From: Strigomonas culicis
Lineage: Eukaryota > Euglenozoa > Kinetoplastea > Trypanosomatida > Trypanosomatidae
Length of the DNA stretch: 10,685 bases
Reading direction: 5' to 3'
Assembly: GCA_000482145.1 (NCBI GenBank)
Contig: AUXH01000640.1
Span: 1 to 10,685, forward strand
In this document: positions 1-7,793 of the stretch, piece after piece
How positions within the stretch are numbered: the first letter of the stretch is position 1
Layout: each line of letters opens with the position of its first letter
Notes under the pieces: model-generated
What the model was told of the DNA's origin: nothing
What the model saw: only the letters and a program-made list of their open reading frames with translations
Database searches by the model: none
Position numbers and translations under genes: made by a program

Positions 1-1707
1 GGCCACGCGCGCGCACCGCCGGCGCCGCACGCCGCGGAGGCGGACGTCGACCACGCGCCCGCCCCCGTGGGCCCGACGTCGGTCATCACCATGACGACCG
101 ACGCGGGGACGGAGCTGCCGATGAAGCTCAACAGCAAGGTGTTCATCGACGGGCTGCCGTACAACCACTCGCCGGCCCCCGGCCAGCCGACGCTGGAGGA
201 GGAGCTGGCGCAGTTCGCGGTCGCGTGGAAGGTCGGTCGCCCGCTGCGGCTCATCAAGAAGCCCGGCCAGGGCTTCGGCTTCCTTGTGTTCAAGTCACCG
301 CACAGCGTGCCGACGGCGGTGCGTGTGCTGAACGGCCGCAAGTTCATGGGCCGCGCGCTGCGCGTGGAGGCGCCCAAGGTGCGCGAGGCGCGGCCGGAGG
401 AGCCGGTCAGTGCGCGCGACGCCGGCAAGGACAGCTACCACCGCCAGGTGCTGCTGACGGACCTGGCGAAGGTGGCGCAGCCGGAGATCATACGGGAGGT
501 GCTGCGCGACGTGGCGCCGCAGCTGGAAGCGAAGCTCGAGACGATCAAGATGACGTCCAACAACCGCAAGGCCTTCCTGACGTTCGCGGCGCCGGAGGAC
601 GTGCAGCCCGCCGTCAACTTCCTCGACGGCTTCCACCTCCTTGGCCGCAAGGTGAGCGCGCTGGCGGCCGCGGCGCCGGGCTCGCTGCCCTACTCGCGCG
701 GCGGCGCGCCCATCCGCCTCGCCGCGGCGGCGCCGGCCGCGGAGCCCCACGCGCCGGCTGCCGTGGCGGCGCCGGAGGCGGACGAGGAGGAGGCGCTCGT
801 GCCGCTCGGGATGGAGGTGGAGGTGGTGCCCGCGAAGTCCAGCCGCGCGGCGGCGGCGGTCGCAAAGGCGAGGCCGGCGGCCAGCAGCGCCAGCAGTAAC
901 GTGACCGGCAGGACGGAGAAGTACAACCTGCTGGACGCCGGCTCGCGCGAGGTGTACGTCGGCAACGTGGACGAGGGGACGACGGCGGAGCAGCTGCGGC
1001 AGCACTTCGCCCACTGCGGCGCGATGGAGACGTGTGAGCTGCTCGTGGACCCGCGGACGCACCGCCCCACCGGCATCGCGCACATCGTCTTCGCGCTGCC
1101 CGCCTACGCGGCCTACGCGCGCGAGAAGTGCCACGGGTCGCGGCTGCGCGGGAGCGTGCTGCGCGTCGACCGCGGGGACGAGGCGAGCGCGCCGCTCCAC
1201 ACGGCGGAGCCGGACGACGCGGAGGAGGAGGTGGACGAGGACGCCTACATGCGCGAGCGCTACGGGGTGAAGGACAAGAGCGCCTACTTCAAGCACACGT
1301 CGCTCGCCGCCGAGATGGGCGCCGAGGGCGGCGCGGGCAGCAGCGAGGACGACGAGGAGGACTTCCAGACCGTGGCCAAGTCCGCCGCGCCGTCGCGCGA
1401 GAAGAACAGGAAGAACGCCAAGGGCGCGCAAAAGAAGGACGCCAAGAAGGACAAGAAGCAGCAGAAGCGGGGCCGCGAGGAGGAGGAGGAGGCGGAGGAG
1501 GCGGACGATGGCTTCAACGATGTCTTCCTTCACGACAGCGATGAGGAGGAGCACTTTTACGACGTCGATGACGATGACGCCGTCGCGGGTCAGAAGGAAA
1601 AGGTGAAGGCGAAGAAGAAGAAGATGGAGTCGCCGAAGAAGGATCACCACAAGGAGAAGCCGGCGGCGAAGGGCGGAAAGAAAAATGTGAAGAAGATGAA
1701 GAAGTAA
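1..1707 (+). CDS. RNA-binding protein with three RRM-like domains, nucleolar type (5' end outside window)
   Basis: Probable RNA-binding protein acting in the nucleus or nucleolus. The frame is open from base 1, and bases 1-66 are as GC-rich as the coding region, unlike the spacers here, so the gene probably starts upstream; the first ATG inside the window is at 91. RRM 1 spans about 136-378, with an RNP2-like VFIDGL (139-156) and an RNP1-like GFGFLVF (271-291). A degenerate RRM follows at about 448-660 (VLLTDL, then NRKAFLTF). After an Ala-rich, acidic linker, RRM 3 spans about 949-1170 (VYVGNV; TGIAHIVF). The C-terminus alternates Glu/Asp runs with Lys clusters and ends in a KKMKK-type basic tail, as in nucleolar ribosome-biogenesis factors. 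The RRM folds and charged tail are seen directly; the nucleolar role is inferred. It resembles multi-RRM proteins such as Nop4/RBM28 or nucleolin in general plan, but I cannot assign an orthologue. Stop codon is TAA. Confidence 0.85.
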   Translation, partial: GHARAPPAPHAAEADVDHAPAPVGPTSVITMTTDAGTELPMKLNSKVFIDGLPYNHSPAPGQPTLEEELAQFAVAWKVGRPLRLIKKPGQGFGFLVFKSPHSVPTAVRVLNGRKFMGRALRVEAPKVREARPEEPVSARDAGKDSYHRQVLLTDLAKVAQPEIIREVLRDVAPQLEAKLETIKMTSNNRKAFLTFAAPEDVQPAVNFLDGFHLLGRKVSALAAAAPGSLPYSRGGAPIRLAAAAPAAEPHAPAAVAAPEADEEEALVPLGMEVEVVPAKSSRAAAAVAKARPAASSASSNVTGRTEKYNLLDAGSREVYVGNVDEGTTAEQLRQHFAHCGAMETCELLVDPRTHRPTGIAHIVFALPAYAAYAREKCHGSRLRGSVLRVDRGDEASAPLHTAEPDDAEEEVDEDAYMRERYGVKDKSAYFKHTSLAAEMGAEGGAGSSEDDEEDFQTVAKSAAPSREKNRKNAKGAQKKDAKKDKKQQKRGREEEEEAEEADDGFNDVFLHDSDEEEHFYDVDDDDAVAGQKEKVKAKKKKMESPKKDHHKEKPAAKGGKKNVKKMKK

Positions 1708-2193
1708 ACTTCATGCCACGTTTTTTCCCTTTTTTTTTTGCGTCCTTTCTGTTGTTATCGTTGTTGTCACTGTTTTTATAAGTGCGAATAGTTGCCTTTT
1801 AACCTAAAAAACATAAAAATAAATAAATACCGGAAGGTTTTTTAATTAATTGTAAGTAAACTCGTTTAATGTTTTTTTCTTTTCTTTCGTATATGAACAG
1901 ATCATTAAAACAAAAACAAAAACCAGAATAAGAAAGAATGATACAACATGTACTGTAGCAATACCGGAGGTGACACCCTGAAGTTGACATTCTGTCCGTC
2001 TGTTGCATGTGTGTCGTGTCTTTGTGCTATTTCTCTGCGTCTGTTTTATTTCTATTCTTTATCCCCATCCTGTTTCTCTTGTCTTTTCTTCCAGCTTTAT
2101 AAGCATAGCTTTATCCGTGGCGTCGAACGTTTTTTTTGCCTCTTTCCCTCCCTCTTGCGGACCCTTCCCTTCTCCCGCTTTCTCTCCGTTTAG
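1708..2193. other. Intergenic spacer: 3' UTR of RRM gene and leader region of gene 2
   Basis: AT-rich spacer of 486 bp. It holds T-runs just after the stop (about 1720-1739), A-rich stretches including an AAAACAAAAAC element near 1907-1923, and pyrimidine tracts in the second half. Short open frames in this stretch have non-coding composition and no recognisable protein features. Confidence 0.7.
2041..2094 (+). promoter_or_regulatory. Probable trans-splice acceptor (pyrimidine tract + AG) for gene 2
   Basis: A strongly pyrimidine-rich stretch (2041-2092) ends in CCAG, with AG at 2093-2094. No ATG lies between this AG and the start codon at 2194, giving a predicted leader of about 99 nt. A second tract at 2130-2190 ends in TAG directly against the ATG (AG 2192-2193) and is an alternative site. 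Inferred from the known kinetoplastid rule of pyrimidine tract followed by the first AG. Confidence 0.55.
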
Positions 2194-2613
2194 ATGTCGA
2201 GCTCGCCGCCGCCATCCAAGGGCAGCCGCGCGCGCCGCATCGCGCCGCGCCCCGTCATCAGCCGCACGCGCAGCTGGCGCGGCATCATGCAGGTGCGCTT
2301 CAACGACACGCGCGCGGATCGCAACACACTAGGCCGCCAGGCCTTCTTCTGGGCACCGGTGCGGGTGTTCGGCATCGGGCTGCTCGCCGTGTGCGGCGCC
2401 TACTTTGTGCTCGGCCACGACGCCTTCATGCACATGCTCTTGGGGTACGAGTCGGAGATGCAGTACGAGGCGCGCGTGAACCCGACACCGTACCTCATCG
2501 CGGGCACGACAATCGGCAACCCCAAGGCATGGAAGTCGCCGCTGCGCGACCTGGAGGCGCCGCTGCACCCGAAGCGCGAGTTCGAGGTTTTCCGCGACCC
2601 CAAGTCGATCTGA
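2194..2613 (+). CDS. Conserved-looking small single-pass membrane protein, possibly mitochondrial; function unknown
   Basis: I do not recognise this 139-residue protein. The N-terminal 50 residues are rich in Arg, Ser and Pro with almost no acidic residues, which would suit a mitochondrial targeting sequence. One hydrophobic segment lies at about residues 50-74 (FFWAPVRVFGIGLLAVCGAY core). A polar C-terminal domain of about 65 residues follows, with a run of Pro, Tyr, Lys and Arg and the ending DPKSI. It has GC-rich codon use like its neighbours and sits between AT-rich spacers with a splice-type tract upstream, so it is very likely a real gene. The start at 2194 is the first ATG after either candidate splice site; Met32 (2287) is an in-frame alternative. 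The size, single membrane span and basic N-terminus would fit a lineage-specific subunit of a respiratory complex or of ATP synthase, but this is a guess, with no motif to support it. Confidence 0.75.
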   Translation: MSSSPPPSKGSRARRIAPRPVISRTRSWRGIMQVRFNDTRADRNTLGRQAFFWAPVRVFGIGLLAVCGAYFVLGHDAFMHMLLGYESEMQYEARVNPTPYLIAGTTIGNPKAWKSPLRDLEAPLHPKREFEVFRDPKSI

Positions 2614-3041
2614 GCGATAGCGGGCGCGCGCTGGACTAAAACAACAACTAGTAGCAGGATGGCTCTCAAGACTTAATCTTTCACAGCTTGAAAAAAAAAA
2701 AAAGGAAACATAAGGTGTCACAACCAAAAATGAACGGCTTCTGATAGCGAATGTACTTACACTTCTACTGTTAACACCTTCGGTTCTCTCTTAAACACAT
2801 CCTTCTCTCTCTTCCTCTTCCTTCTTTTCTTTTCGGTTTCCTCTCTACGGATCGACTGTGAGTCACCAAAGGGTAACAGTGAAACACCAAGGGAACAATC
2901 CATTTCTTTTTCGCTTCTTCTTCCCTTTTCGGTTGGTTGTGCCTCACACATATACACGTAGGCACCCCGCTACACACAGATAGTTGCAATAGAAGAAGGA
3001 GCCCTACCTTTCTTTTCTTTACCAAAACTACACCCGTCGAG
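2614..3041. other. Intergenic spacer between gene 2 and RSP4/6
   Basis: Spacer of 428 bp with a 13-A homopolymer (2691-2703) and several pyrimidine-rich blocks (2771-2840, 2901-2930, 3003-3020). Apart from splice-type signals for the next gene I see no coding or RNA-gene structure. Confidence 0.7.
2901..2961 (+). promoter_or_regulatory. Probable trans-splice acceptor for the RSP4/6 gene
   Basis: A pyrimidine tract at about 2901-2930 is followed by the first AG at 2960-2961. The predicted leader is 80 nt and contains no ATG before 3042. A nearer tract (3003-3020) has its first AG at 3027 or later only within purine-rich or coding-adjacent sequence, and the AG at 3040-3041 touches the ATG, so the upstream site is preferred. 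Confidence 0.5.
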
Positions 3042-4715
3042 ATGGCTGCCAAAGTGGACGAAAACGCGATCCGCTCGTCCGCGCTGTGGAACCACATGAC
3101 GGCCGTTCTCTCGCAGGTCGTGAGTGAGCGGCCCGAAGGCATCCTCGACGCACTGGCGCCGACGTCGAACTACGTGCTGACCGGCAAGGCGTTACCGCCG
3201 CGCGTGGGCCGCCTGTACACGGACGCCGTGCCGATGGCGCGCAGCGACGTGCCAGCCGACAGTGTCGTCGACATGACGTGGGCGACGGGCTTCCGTCAGA
3301 CGGCCGCCCCCCCGCGCCCGCGCCGCGTCCCGCAGAATGGGGAGGAGGAGGAGGACGAGGAGCCGCCGGTGCCGGGCACCATCGCGGAGCCCCCCGTGGA
3401 GGAGTTGCCGGCGGAGCTGAAGGACGTGGTGGCGGAGCAGCGCGTGCTGAACACGGTCGGCACCGGCGTCCCCCCGGAGGAGAGCTACCGGCTGCTCGTC
3501 GGCCTGCAGAGCCTCGCGCGGACGGAGCCGGTCGCGACCGTGCGGCTGTGGGGCAAGGTGATGGGCAGCCGCGCGGACTACTACATCGCCGAGGCGCGCC
3601 TGGACGCGAACCGCGCGCCCGAGGAGGAAGAGCCGATGGAGGACGAGGAGGAGGAGGGCGTGCCCGTGTCGCAGATCGCCGACGTGCTCGCGTCCTATAT
3701 GGTGAAGCCGCACCACGCGACGCCGCGCGAGGAGGCCGGCAAGGGGCTCAACGAGCTGCTCTACTACGCGGCCTCGACCCAGAACCCGACCGTGTGGACG
3801 CGGCTGCCGGACGTGACGCCGCAGCAGGTCGTCACCGCGCGCATCGTGCGCTGCGGCTTCACGGGCGACCTGGACGCGCGCGTGCTGAGCCACCCCAAGT
3901 TCCCCGGGCAGGAGCGTCACTACCTCCGCGCACAGATCGCGCGCATCAACTGCGCGACGCTGGTCGCCCCGCGCGACATGTACACGGCGGACGGCGCCCT
4001 CCCCGACGAGGAGGAGGACGAGAACGGCAACCCGCTGCCGCCGCCGACGGAGGTGCCCGCGTACAGCAGCGTGCCGCCGCTGCAGCCGCAGGAGGAGCCC
4101 GACCCGGAGGACGCCGAGGCGGTCGCGCCGGTGAAGGCGTGGTTCACCGGCTACCCGGACGACGAGCTGCTGCAGGGCAAGTACTGGGTGCACACCGCGC
4201 CCACGCTGCTGCGCTGCGGCCGCGTCACGCAGCCGGCGGACCAGCCGCCGGTGGACGCGGAGGGCGCGGAGCCGGACGAGGCCGTCGAGCGCGCGGAGCT
4301 CATCCACCCCTTCCTCTGCGATATTAGCCGCGACGCCACACTCGCCTTCCCGGGGCACAGCCGCCGCAACCTGCCCGCGTGGGTCTTTCGCCGCGCCTTC
4401 CACAACGAGAGCAGCCCCACGTCGACCTACGTCGCGCGCTCCCTCGTGTGGCCGGGCGCGGTGACGGCCGCCGTCACGACGCGCGGCCGCCCGGGCGCGA
4501 ACTGCACCATGTTCTACTGCGGCAACGGACTCAAGAGCACGCAGGGGCAGCACTACACCCCCGTCCTCCCGCCGCGCCGGCTCGTCGAGTACGCGGAGGG
4601 CGGCCTCGTGCTGAACGTGGACAGCACGGTGGACGAAGAGCTAGCCTACGCCCCGCTGCCGGCCCGGCCCCGCGGGGGAGAGGAGGAGGACGAGGAGAAC
4701 GAAAACGAGGACTAA
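3042..4715 (+). CDS. RSP4/6: Radial spoke head protein RSP4/6
   Basis: Structural component of the radial spoke head of motile 9+2 axonemes, which passes signals between the central pair and the dynein arms; expected in the flagellum. The 557-residue protein matches the radial spokehead-like family along its length. Family features include a YRLLVGLQSLA...RLWGKVMGSRADYYIAEA region (residues 149-184), GLNELLYYA...WTRLPDVTPQQVVTARIV (235-269), the GFTGDLDA, HPKFPGQE and YLRAQIARIN blocks (272-303), a KYWVH element (380-384), and the C-terminal LPAWVFRR...SLVWPGAV...FYCGNGLK...HYTPVLPP stretch (444-511). The ATG at 3042 is the first after the splice-type AG; the frame is open further upstream, but only through spacer-like sequence. 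It is longer than algal RSP4 and RSP6 (about 460 residues), because of acidic insertions at about 101-107, 194-205, 322-328 and a Glu/Asp-rich tail. One gene seems to stand for both family members here, though paralogues elsewhere cannot be excluded. Confidence 0.94.
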   Translation: MAAKVDENAIRSSALWNHMTAVLSQVVSERPEGILDALAPTSNYVLTGKALPPRVGRLYTDAVPMARSDVPADSVVDMTWATGFRQTAAPPRPRRVPQNGEEEEDEEPPVPGTIAEPPVEELPAELKDVVAEQRVLNTVGTGVPPEESYRLLVGLQSLARTEPVATVRLWGKVMGSRADYYIAEARLDANRAPEEEEPMEDEEEEGVPVSQIADVLASYMVKPHHATPREEAGKGLNELLYYAASTQNPTVWTRLPDVTPQQVVTARIVRCGFTGDLDARVLSHPKFPGQERHYLRAQIARINCATLVAPRDMYTADGALPDEEEDENGNPLPPPTEVPAYSSVPPLQPQEEPDPEDAEAVAPVKAWFTGYPDDELLQGKYWVHTAPTLLRCGRVTQPADQPPVDAEGAEPDEAVERAELIHPFLCDISRDATLAFPGHSRRNLPAWVFRRAFHNESSPTSTYVARSLVWPGAVTAAVTTRGRPGANCTMFYCGNGLKSTQGQHYTPVLPPRRLVEYAEGGLVLNVDSTVDEELAYAPLPARPRGGEEEDEENENED

Positions 4716-5468
4716 GCGCTCGTCTCCAGGTGGCCTGTTGAGCTCTCACACAACTGATGTATAGCATTATCTTTTCTTCTTCTTCTTTTAACACAAGCCC
4801 TTTAAGCGATATACATGTGGAACACCCAATGGAAGAAAAAAAGAAGAGAGGCATATAGAGAGATAATCAAAAAAGAAAAAAAAAGAATGTTCATATGTAA
4901 ACGTAGACTATTCCTGTACGTAAAGCAGATCTAAAACAAAAACAAAAACAAAAATGCGACCATAAAAAAACAGTTGTAGGATGAATGGTCTATTGATGAT
5001 GTGAGTGCTACGTACTTCATGGTTGCATACATACAAGAAGGATATGCTTTCTCTCTCTCTCTTCCTTATCTCTTTCTCTCCAATGTTTTTTTCTCCTCAT
5101 TTAAAAGCAGCCAAAGCTCTAAGAGTGGATCAAGAGATAAACTACTAAGTTAACTTGTTCTATTTTTTTCTCTTTTATCTTTCCTTTTCAAAGATAGAGT
5201 CTGTCTGGTTGGACTCTCATCCGCAGCATTACTTATCGTGCTTTGTTTTTGTTGAATAAGTCACTTGACCTTTTTTTTTTATTACCAACATTTTATTTCA
5301 TTCCGACACGAAAGGAAAAGTAAAAAAAAAGTGTTACCGATTGTTGCTCTTCAGTTTAGGACACACTGAAGCCTGGACCCCCCGTACGTTTTTTTTTTTT
5401 TGATTCTTCTTTTTCTTACTTTTCTTTTGTTGTGTTATTCTTGAGGCTGTGAGTCTTCCCTCGTTCCC
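4716..5468. other. Long intergenic spacer (753 bp): RSP4/6 3' UTR and leader region of the phosphate transporter
   Basis: AT-rich, without any credible coding frame. It contains an A/C-rich repeat (AAAACAAAAACAAAAACAAAAA type, about 4934-4954), a CT-rich block (5048-5081) followed by AG at 5106-5107, a run of ten T (5271-5280), an A-run (5321-5330) and a run of 13 T (5389-5401). The CT block lies about 400 bp ahead of the next gene and could serve as an alternative splice or poly(A)-guiding tract. No RNA gene was recognised. Confidence 0.65.
5389..5445 (+). promoter_or_regulatory. Probable trans-splice acceptor for the phosphate transporter gene
   Basis: Thirteen T followed by a long T/C-rich stretch (5402-5442), with the first AG at 5444-5445. 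This predicts a 23-nt leader, and 5469 is the first ATG after it. A second AG follows at 5452-5453. Confidence 0.6.
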
Positions 5469-7388
5469 ATGTCCTCCTTCCTCGCAACTTGTTCGTTGGA
5501 CATCGACACCACCCTCCCACTCGTGTGCGTGTGTTCGGTCCTTAGCTTTCTCTGCGGCGTCGGCATCGGCGCGAATGACTTGAGTGCGAACTTTGCGATG
5601 GTGGTTGGCAGCGGTAGCCTCAACATGAAGCAGGCGATCATCTACTGCTCCGTCTTCGAGCTGCTCGGCGCCGCCTTCATGGGCGGCCACGTCAGCAACA
5701 CGATCCGCAACGGCATCGTCCAGCCCGCGCTCTTCAACATGAACCGCGAGCTCGTCGTGCTGGGCATGACGTGCGCCACGATGGCGGCCGCCCTCTGGCT
5801 CTACCTGTCGACCGTCTTTGGCCTGCCCGTCTCGATCACGCACACCGTCATCGGGTCCATCATGGGCTTCGCCGTGTTCGCCTCCGGCGGCTTCCAGATG
5901 GTGAAGGCGCGCGGCGTGACGGTGATTGTCATTTCGTGGGTGGCGGCGCCGCTGGCCGCCTGCCTCGTGACGGCCCTTCTCTTCTACTGGATGCGGCGCG
6001 ATGTCTTCAAAGTGAAGGGCCGCTCCTTCGAGCTCGCGGTGCGGGCGCTGCCCTTCTGCCTCGGCCTCTCCCTCCTCGTCGACTTCTTCTTTGTCGTGAT
6101 CGAGGAGCCGCCCATCATGACGCAGCAGCTCGCGGCCTACGTGCCACTGCCGGTCCAGTACGTGCTGCTGCTGCTCGCCATCGCCGTCTTCGTGGAGGGC
6201 GCGCGGCGCTGCGTCTTCCCCCACGTGATCGTCTCCGCGCGCGAGGCGAGCTCCTTCGTGTGGGAGCGGCCCGCGCTGCGCACGGAGGCGGAGCTCGAGG
6301 GCGAGGAGGAACAGGCGCGGCAGACGGAGGAGCACCTCAAGAACACGTCCTTCTTCACCCCGCGCGCGGCGGCCGCGACGCCGCAGCACGGCCGCCAGCG
6401 CTCGCCCTCGCGGCCGCCGACACCGCTGAGCGTCAACCTGATGCCCAGCACGTCCATCCGGCTCTCGTCCATCGAGCCCGGCGACGGCCGCATGCGGCGG
6501 CAGGGCAAGGTGCGCCTCGCCGCGGTGCCGGCCGGTGCCAGCGCCGCCGGGCCGTACGAGCAGGAGATGGAGTCCGTCAGCAGCCACGGCGGCCGCGGCA
6601 GCGGGGCCTACGGCACGATCAGCGCGCTGCCGCCGCCGGCGCGCGGCCGGCGCGAGTCTGCCCTCGACGAGCGGCCGGTGCTGCACAGCGGCGCGTACGT
6701 GGCGCCCGCGGCCTCGCCGACGTCCGTCTGCAGCGACGACGAGTTCGGCGAGGAGGACTGGGCGATGGACCACCCGATGGAGCCCATTCGCTTCGGCGGG
6801 CTGCTCATCAAGCCCTTCAACCCGCGCGCGGAGTACCTCTTCACCGGCCTGCAGGTCGTTGCGGGCAGCATGTCCAGCTTCGTGCACGGCGCCGTCGCGG
6901 GCGCCAACGCGACCGCGACCTTCGTCATCCTGTACGACGCCTTCAGCAACCACGAGCTGGGCGAGACGGACCTCGGCACGGGGTGGTCCGTGCTGCCGGC
7001 GATGCTCGGCATCGCGATCGGCATGGCGGGCCTCGGCGCGAGCCTCATGAAGACGGTCGGCGTGGAGCTGGTGACGGTGACGCCGGCGCGCGGGTGGTGC
7101 ATCCAGGTCGGTGGCACGTTCATCACCATGATCCTCACCGGCCTCGGCATCCCCGTCTCGCTCTCGCAGTCGCAGGTCGGCGCCGCCATCGGCTGCGGCG
7201 TGCTCGACGCGAAGTGGCGCGGCGTCTCGTGGCGGCTCGTCGGGAAGATCATCGGCGGGTGGGTGGTGACGCTCATCATCAGCGCGCTGACGACGGGTGT
7301 GGCCATGATCCTGCTGGGATCCTACCTCTGCAAGCCGGGCGGCGGCGCGGCCGGCATGACCAACACAACGTTCATGCCCGCCGAATAA
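5469..7388 (+). CDS. PiT/PHO4-family inorganic phosphate transporter
   Basis: Membrane phosphate symporter of the PiT (PHO4/PHO89, SLC20) family, driven by Na+ or H+; family members sit in the plasma membrane or an internal membrane. The 639-residue protein has about seven hydrophobic segments in residues 12-247, a hydrophilic loop of about 205 residues (250-455), then about five more segments to 618, the usual PiT plan. The first signature is present as GIGANDLSANF (residues 32-42), followed by the hallmark FGLPVSITHTVIGSIMG (117-133). The second half repeats this in divergent form: SSFVHGAVAGANATATF (469-485) and GIPVSLSQSQVGAAIG (560-575). The loop is rich in Ser, Pro, Arg and Glu, probably cytosolic and phosphorylated. 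The start ATG is the first after the splice signal and leads directly into a hydrophobic segment. Family assignment is firm. The ion coupling and whether it transports phosphate cannot be read from sequence, given the altered second signature. Confidence 0.93.
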   Translation: MSSFLATCSLDIDTTLPLVCVCSVLSFLCGVGIGANDLSANFAMVVGSGSLNMKQAIIYCSVFELLGAAFMGGHVSNTIRNGIVQPALFNMNRELVVLGMTCATMAAALWLYLSTVFGLPVSITHTVIGSIMGFAVFASGGFQMVKARGVTVIVISWVAAPLAACLVTALLFYWMRRDVFKVKGRSFELAVRALPFCLGLSLLVDFFFVVIEEPPIMTQQLAAYVPLPVQYVLLLLAIAVFVEGARRCVFPHVIVSAREASSFVWERPALRTEAELEGEEEQARQTEEHLKNTSFFTPRAAAATPQHGRQRSPSRPPTPLSVNLMPSTSIRLSSIEPGDGRMRRQGKVRLAAVPAGASAAGPYEQEMESVSSHGGRGSGAYGTISALPPPARGRRESALDERPVLHSGAYVAPAASPTSVCSDDEFGEEDWAMDHPMEPIRFGGLLIKPFNPRAEYLFTGLQVVAGSMSSFVHGAVAGANATATFVILYDAFSNHELGETDLGTGWSVLPAMLGIAIGMAGLGASLMKTVGVELVTVTPARGWCIQVGGTFITMILTGLGIPVSLSQSQVGAAIGCGVLDAKWRGVSWRLVGKIIGGWVVTLIISALTTGVAMILLGSYLCKPGGGAAGMTNTTFMPAE

Positions 7389-7440
7389 CACGGGTGCGGG
7401 AGCACAGAGAGTGTACTTGTGCCTCTGATAGAATATGCCA

Positions 7441-7453
7441 GGGGGGGGGGGGG
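7441..7453 (+). repeat. Homopolymer of 13 G
   Basis: Uninterrupted G run about 50 nt after the phosphate transporter stop codon, probably in its 3' UTR. It is the only long G run in an otherwise A/T-rich spacer. Its exact length may be a sequencing or assembly estimate. Confidence 0.9.
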
Positions 7454-7740
7454 CGCACAAGCGGATGTACAATGAATCAGGGTCCAAGAGGCAAATCGGT
7501 TATTAAACTCAAAGAAAGCTTTAAAAAAACGCAAAAAACAAAACAAAACAAGACAAAAACCAAAATGAAGATGCTACGTAGTCATTTTGTGTGTTTATCA
7601 AGACGGTGAGTTGTGATTTATTGCGATGCGAAAAACAACAACAACAACACCAATGCTTAGCACACAGCCGAACCACTTGCGGGTGTGGTTTTGCCGCTTC
7701 GTCATGCAGTTACTGCTCCTCCTTGTTTCATCCTTGGCCC

Positions 7741-7793
7741 TTCACACCTTCTTCTTTTCGTTCTTCAGTTTTTTTTTTTTGCTCACACCGCAG
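7741..7793 (+). promoter_or_regulatory. Probable trans-splice acceptor for the aprataxin-like gene
   Basis: Pyrimidine-rich stretch with a run of 12 T (7769-7780) followed by GCTCACACCGCAG, AG at 7792-7793. The predicted leader is 22 nt with no ATG before 7816. Another CAG (AG 7767-7768) inside the tract is an alternative. Confidence 0.65.

Noticed and set aside
295..1650. Open frame of 451 codons on the minus strand under the RRM gene
   Set aside because: Same codon-register effect; the Leu/Arg-rich translation has no recognisable domain, and the sense strand has clear RRMs.
2937..3041. N-terminal extension of RSP4/6 through upstream in-frame codons
   Set aside because: No ATG in this stretch, it crosses the predicted splice site and has spacer composition.
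3278..4327. Open frame of 349 codons on the plus strand in another frame of RSP4/6
   Set aside because: Low-complexity Arg/Ala/Gly translation; shadow of the real frame.
3192..4553. Open frame of 453 codons on the minus strand under RSP4/6
   Set aside because: Same codon-register effect of GC-rich third positions; the sense protein matches a known family along its length.
5334..7487. Open frame of 717 codons on the minus strand, longer than the sense gene it overlaps
   Set aside because: It is in codon register with the phosphate transporter. A stop there would need TTA, CTA or TCA sense codons, which are avoided by the G/C-ending codon use. Its translation is Arg/His/Ala-rich without domains, while the sense frame encodes a recognisable transporter.
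5771..7609. Open frame of 612 codons on the plus strand in another frame of the transporter gene
   Set aside because: Arg/Ala/Gly/Pro-rich shadow typical of GC-rich genes, with no domain and running into the spacer.
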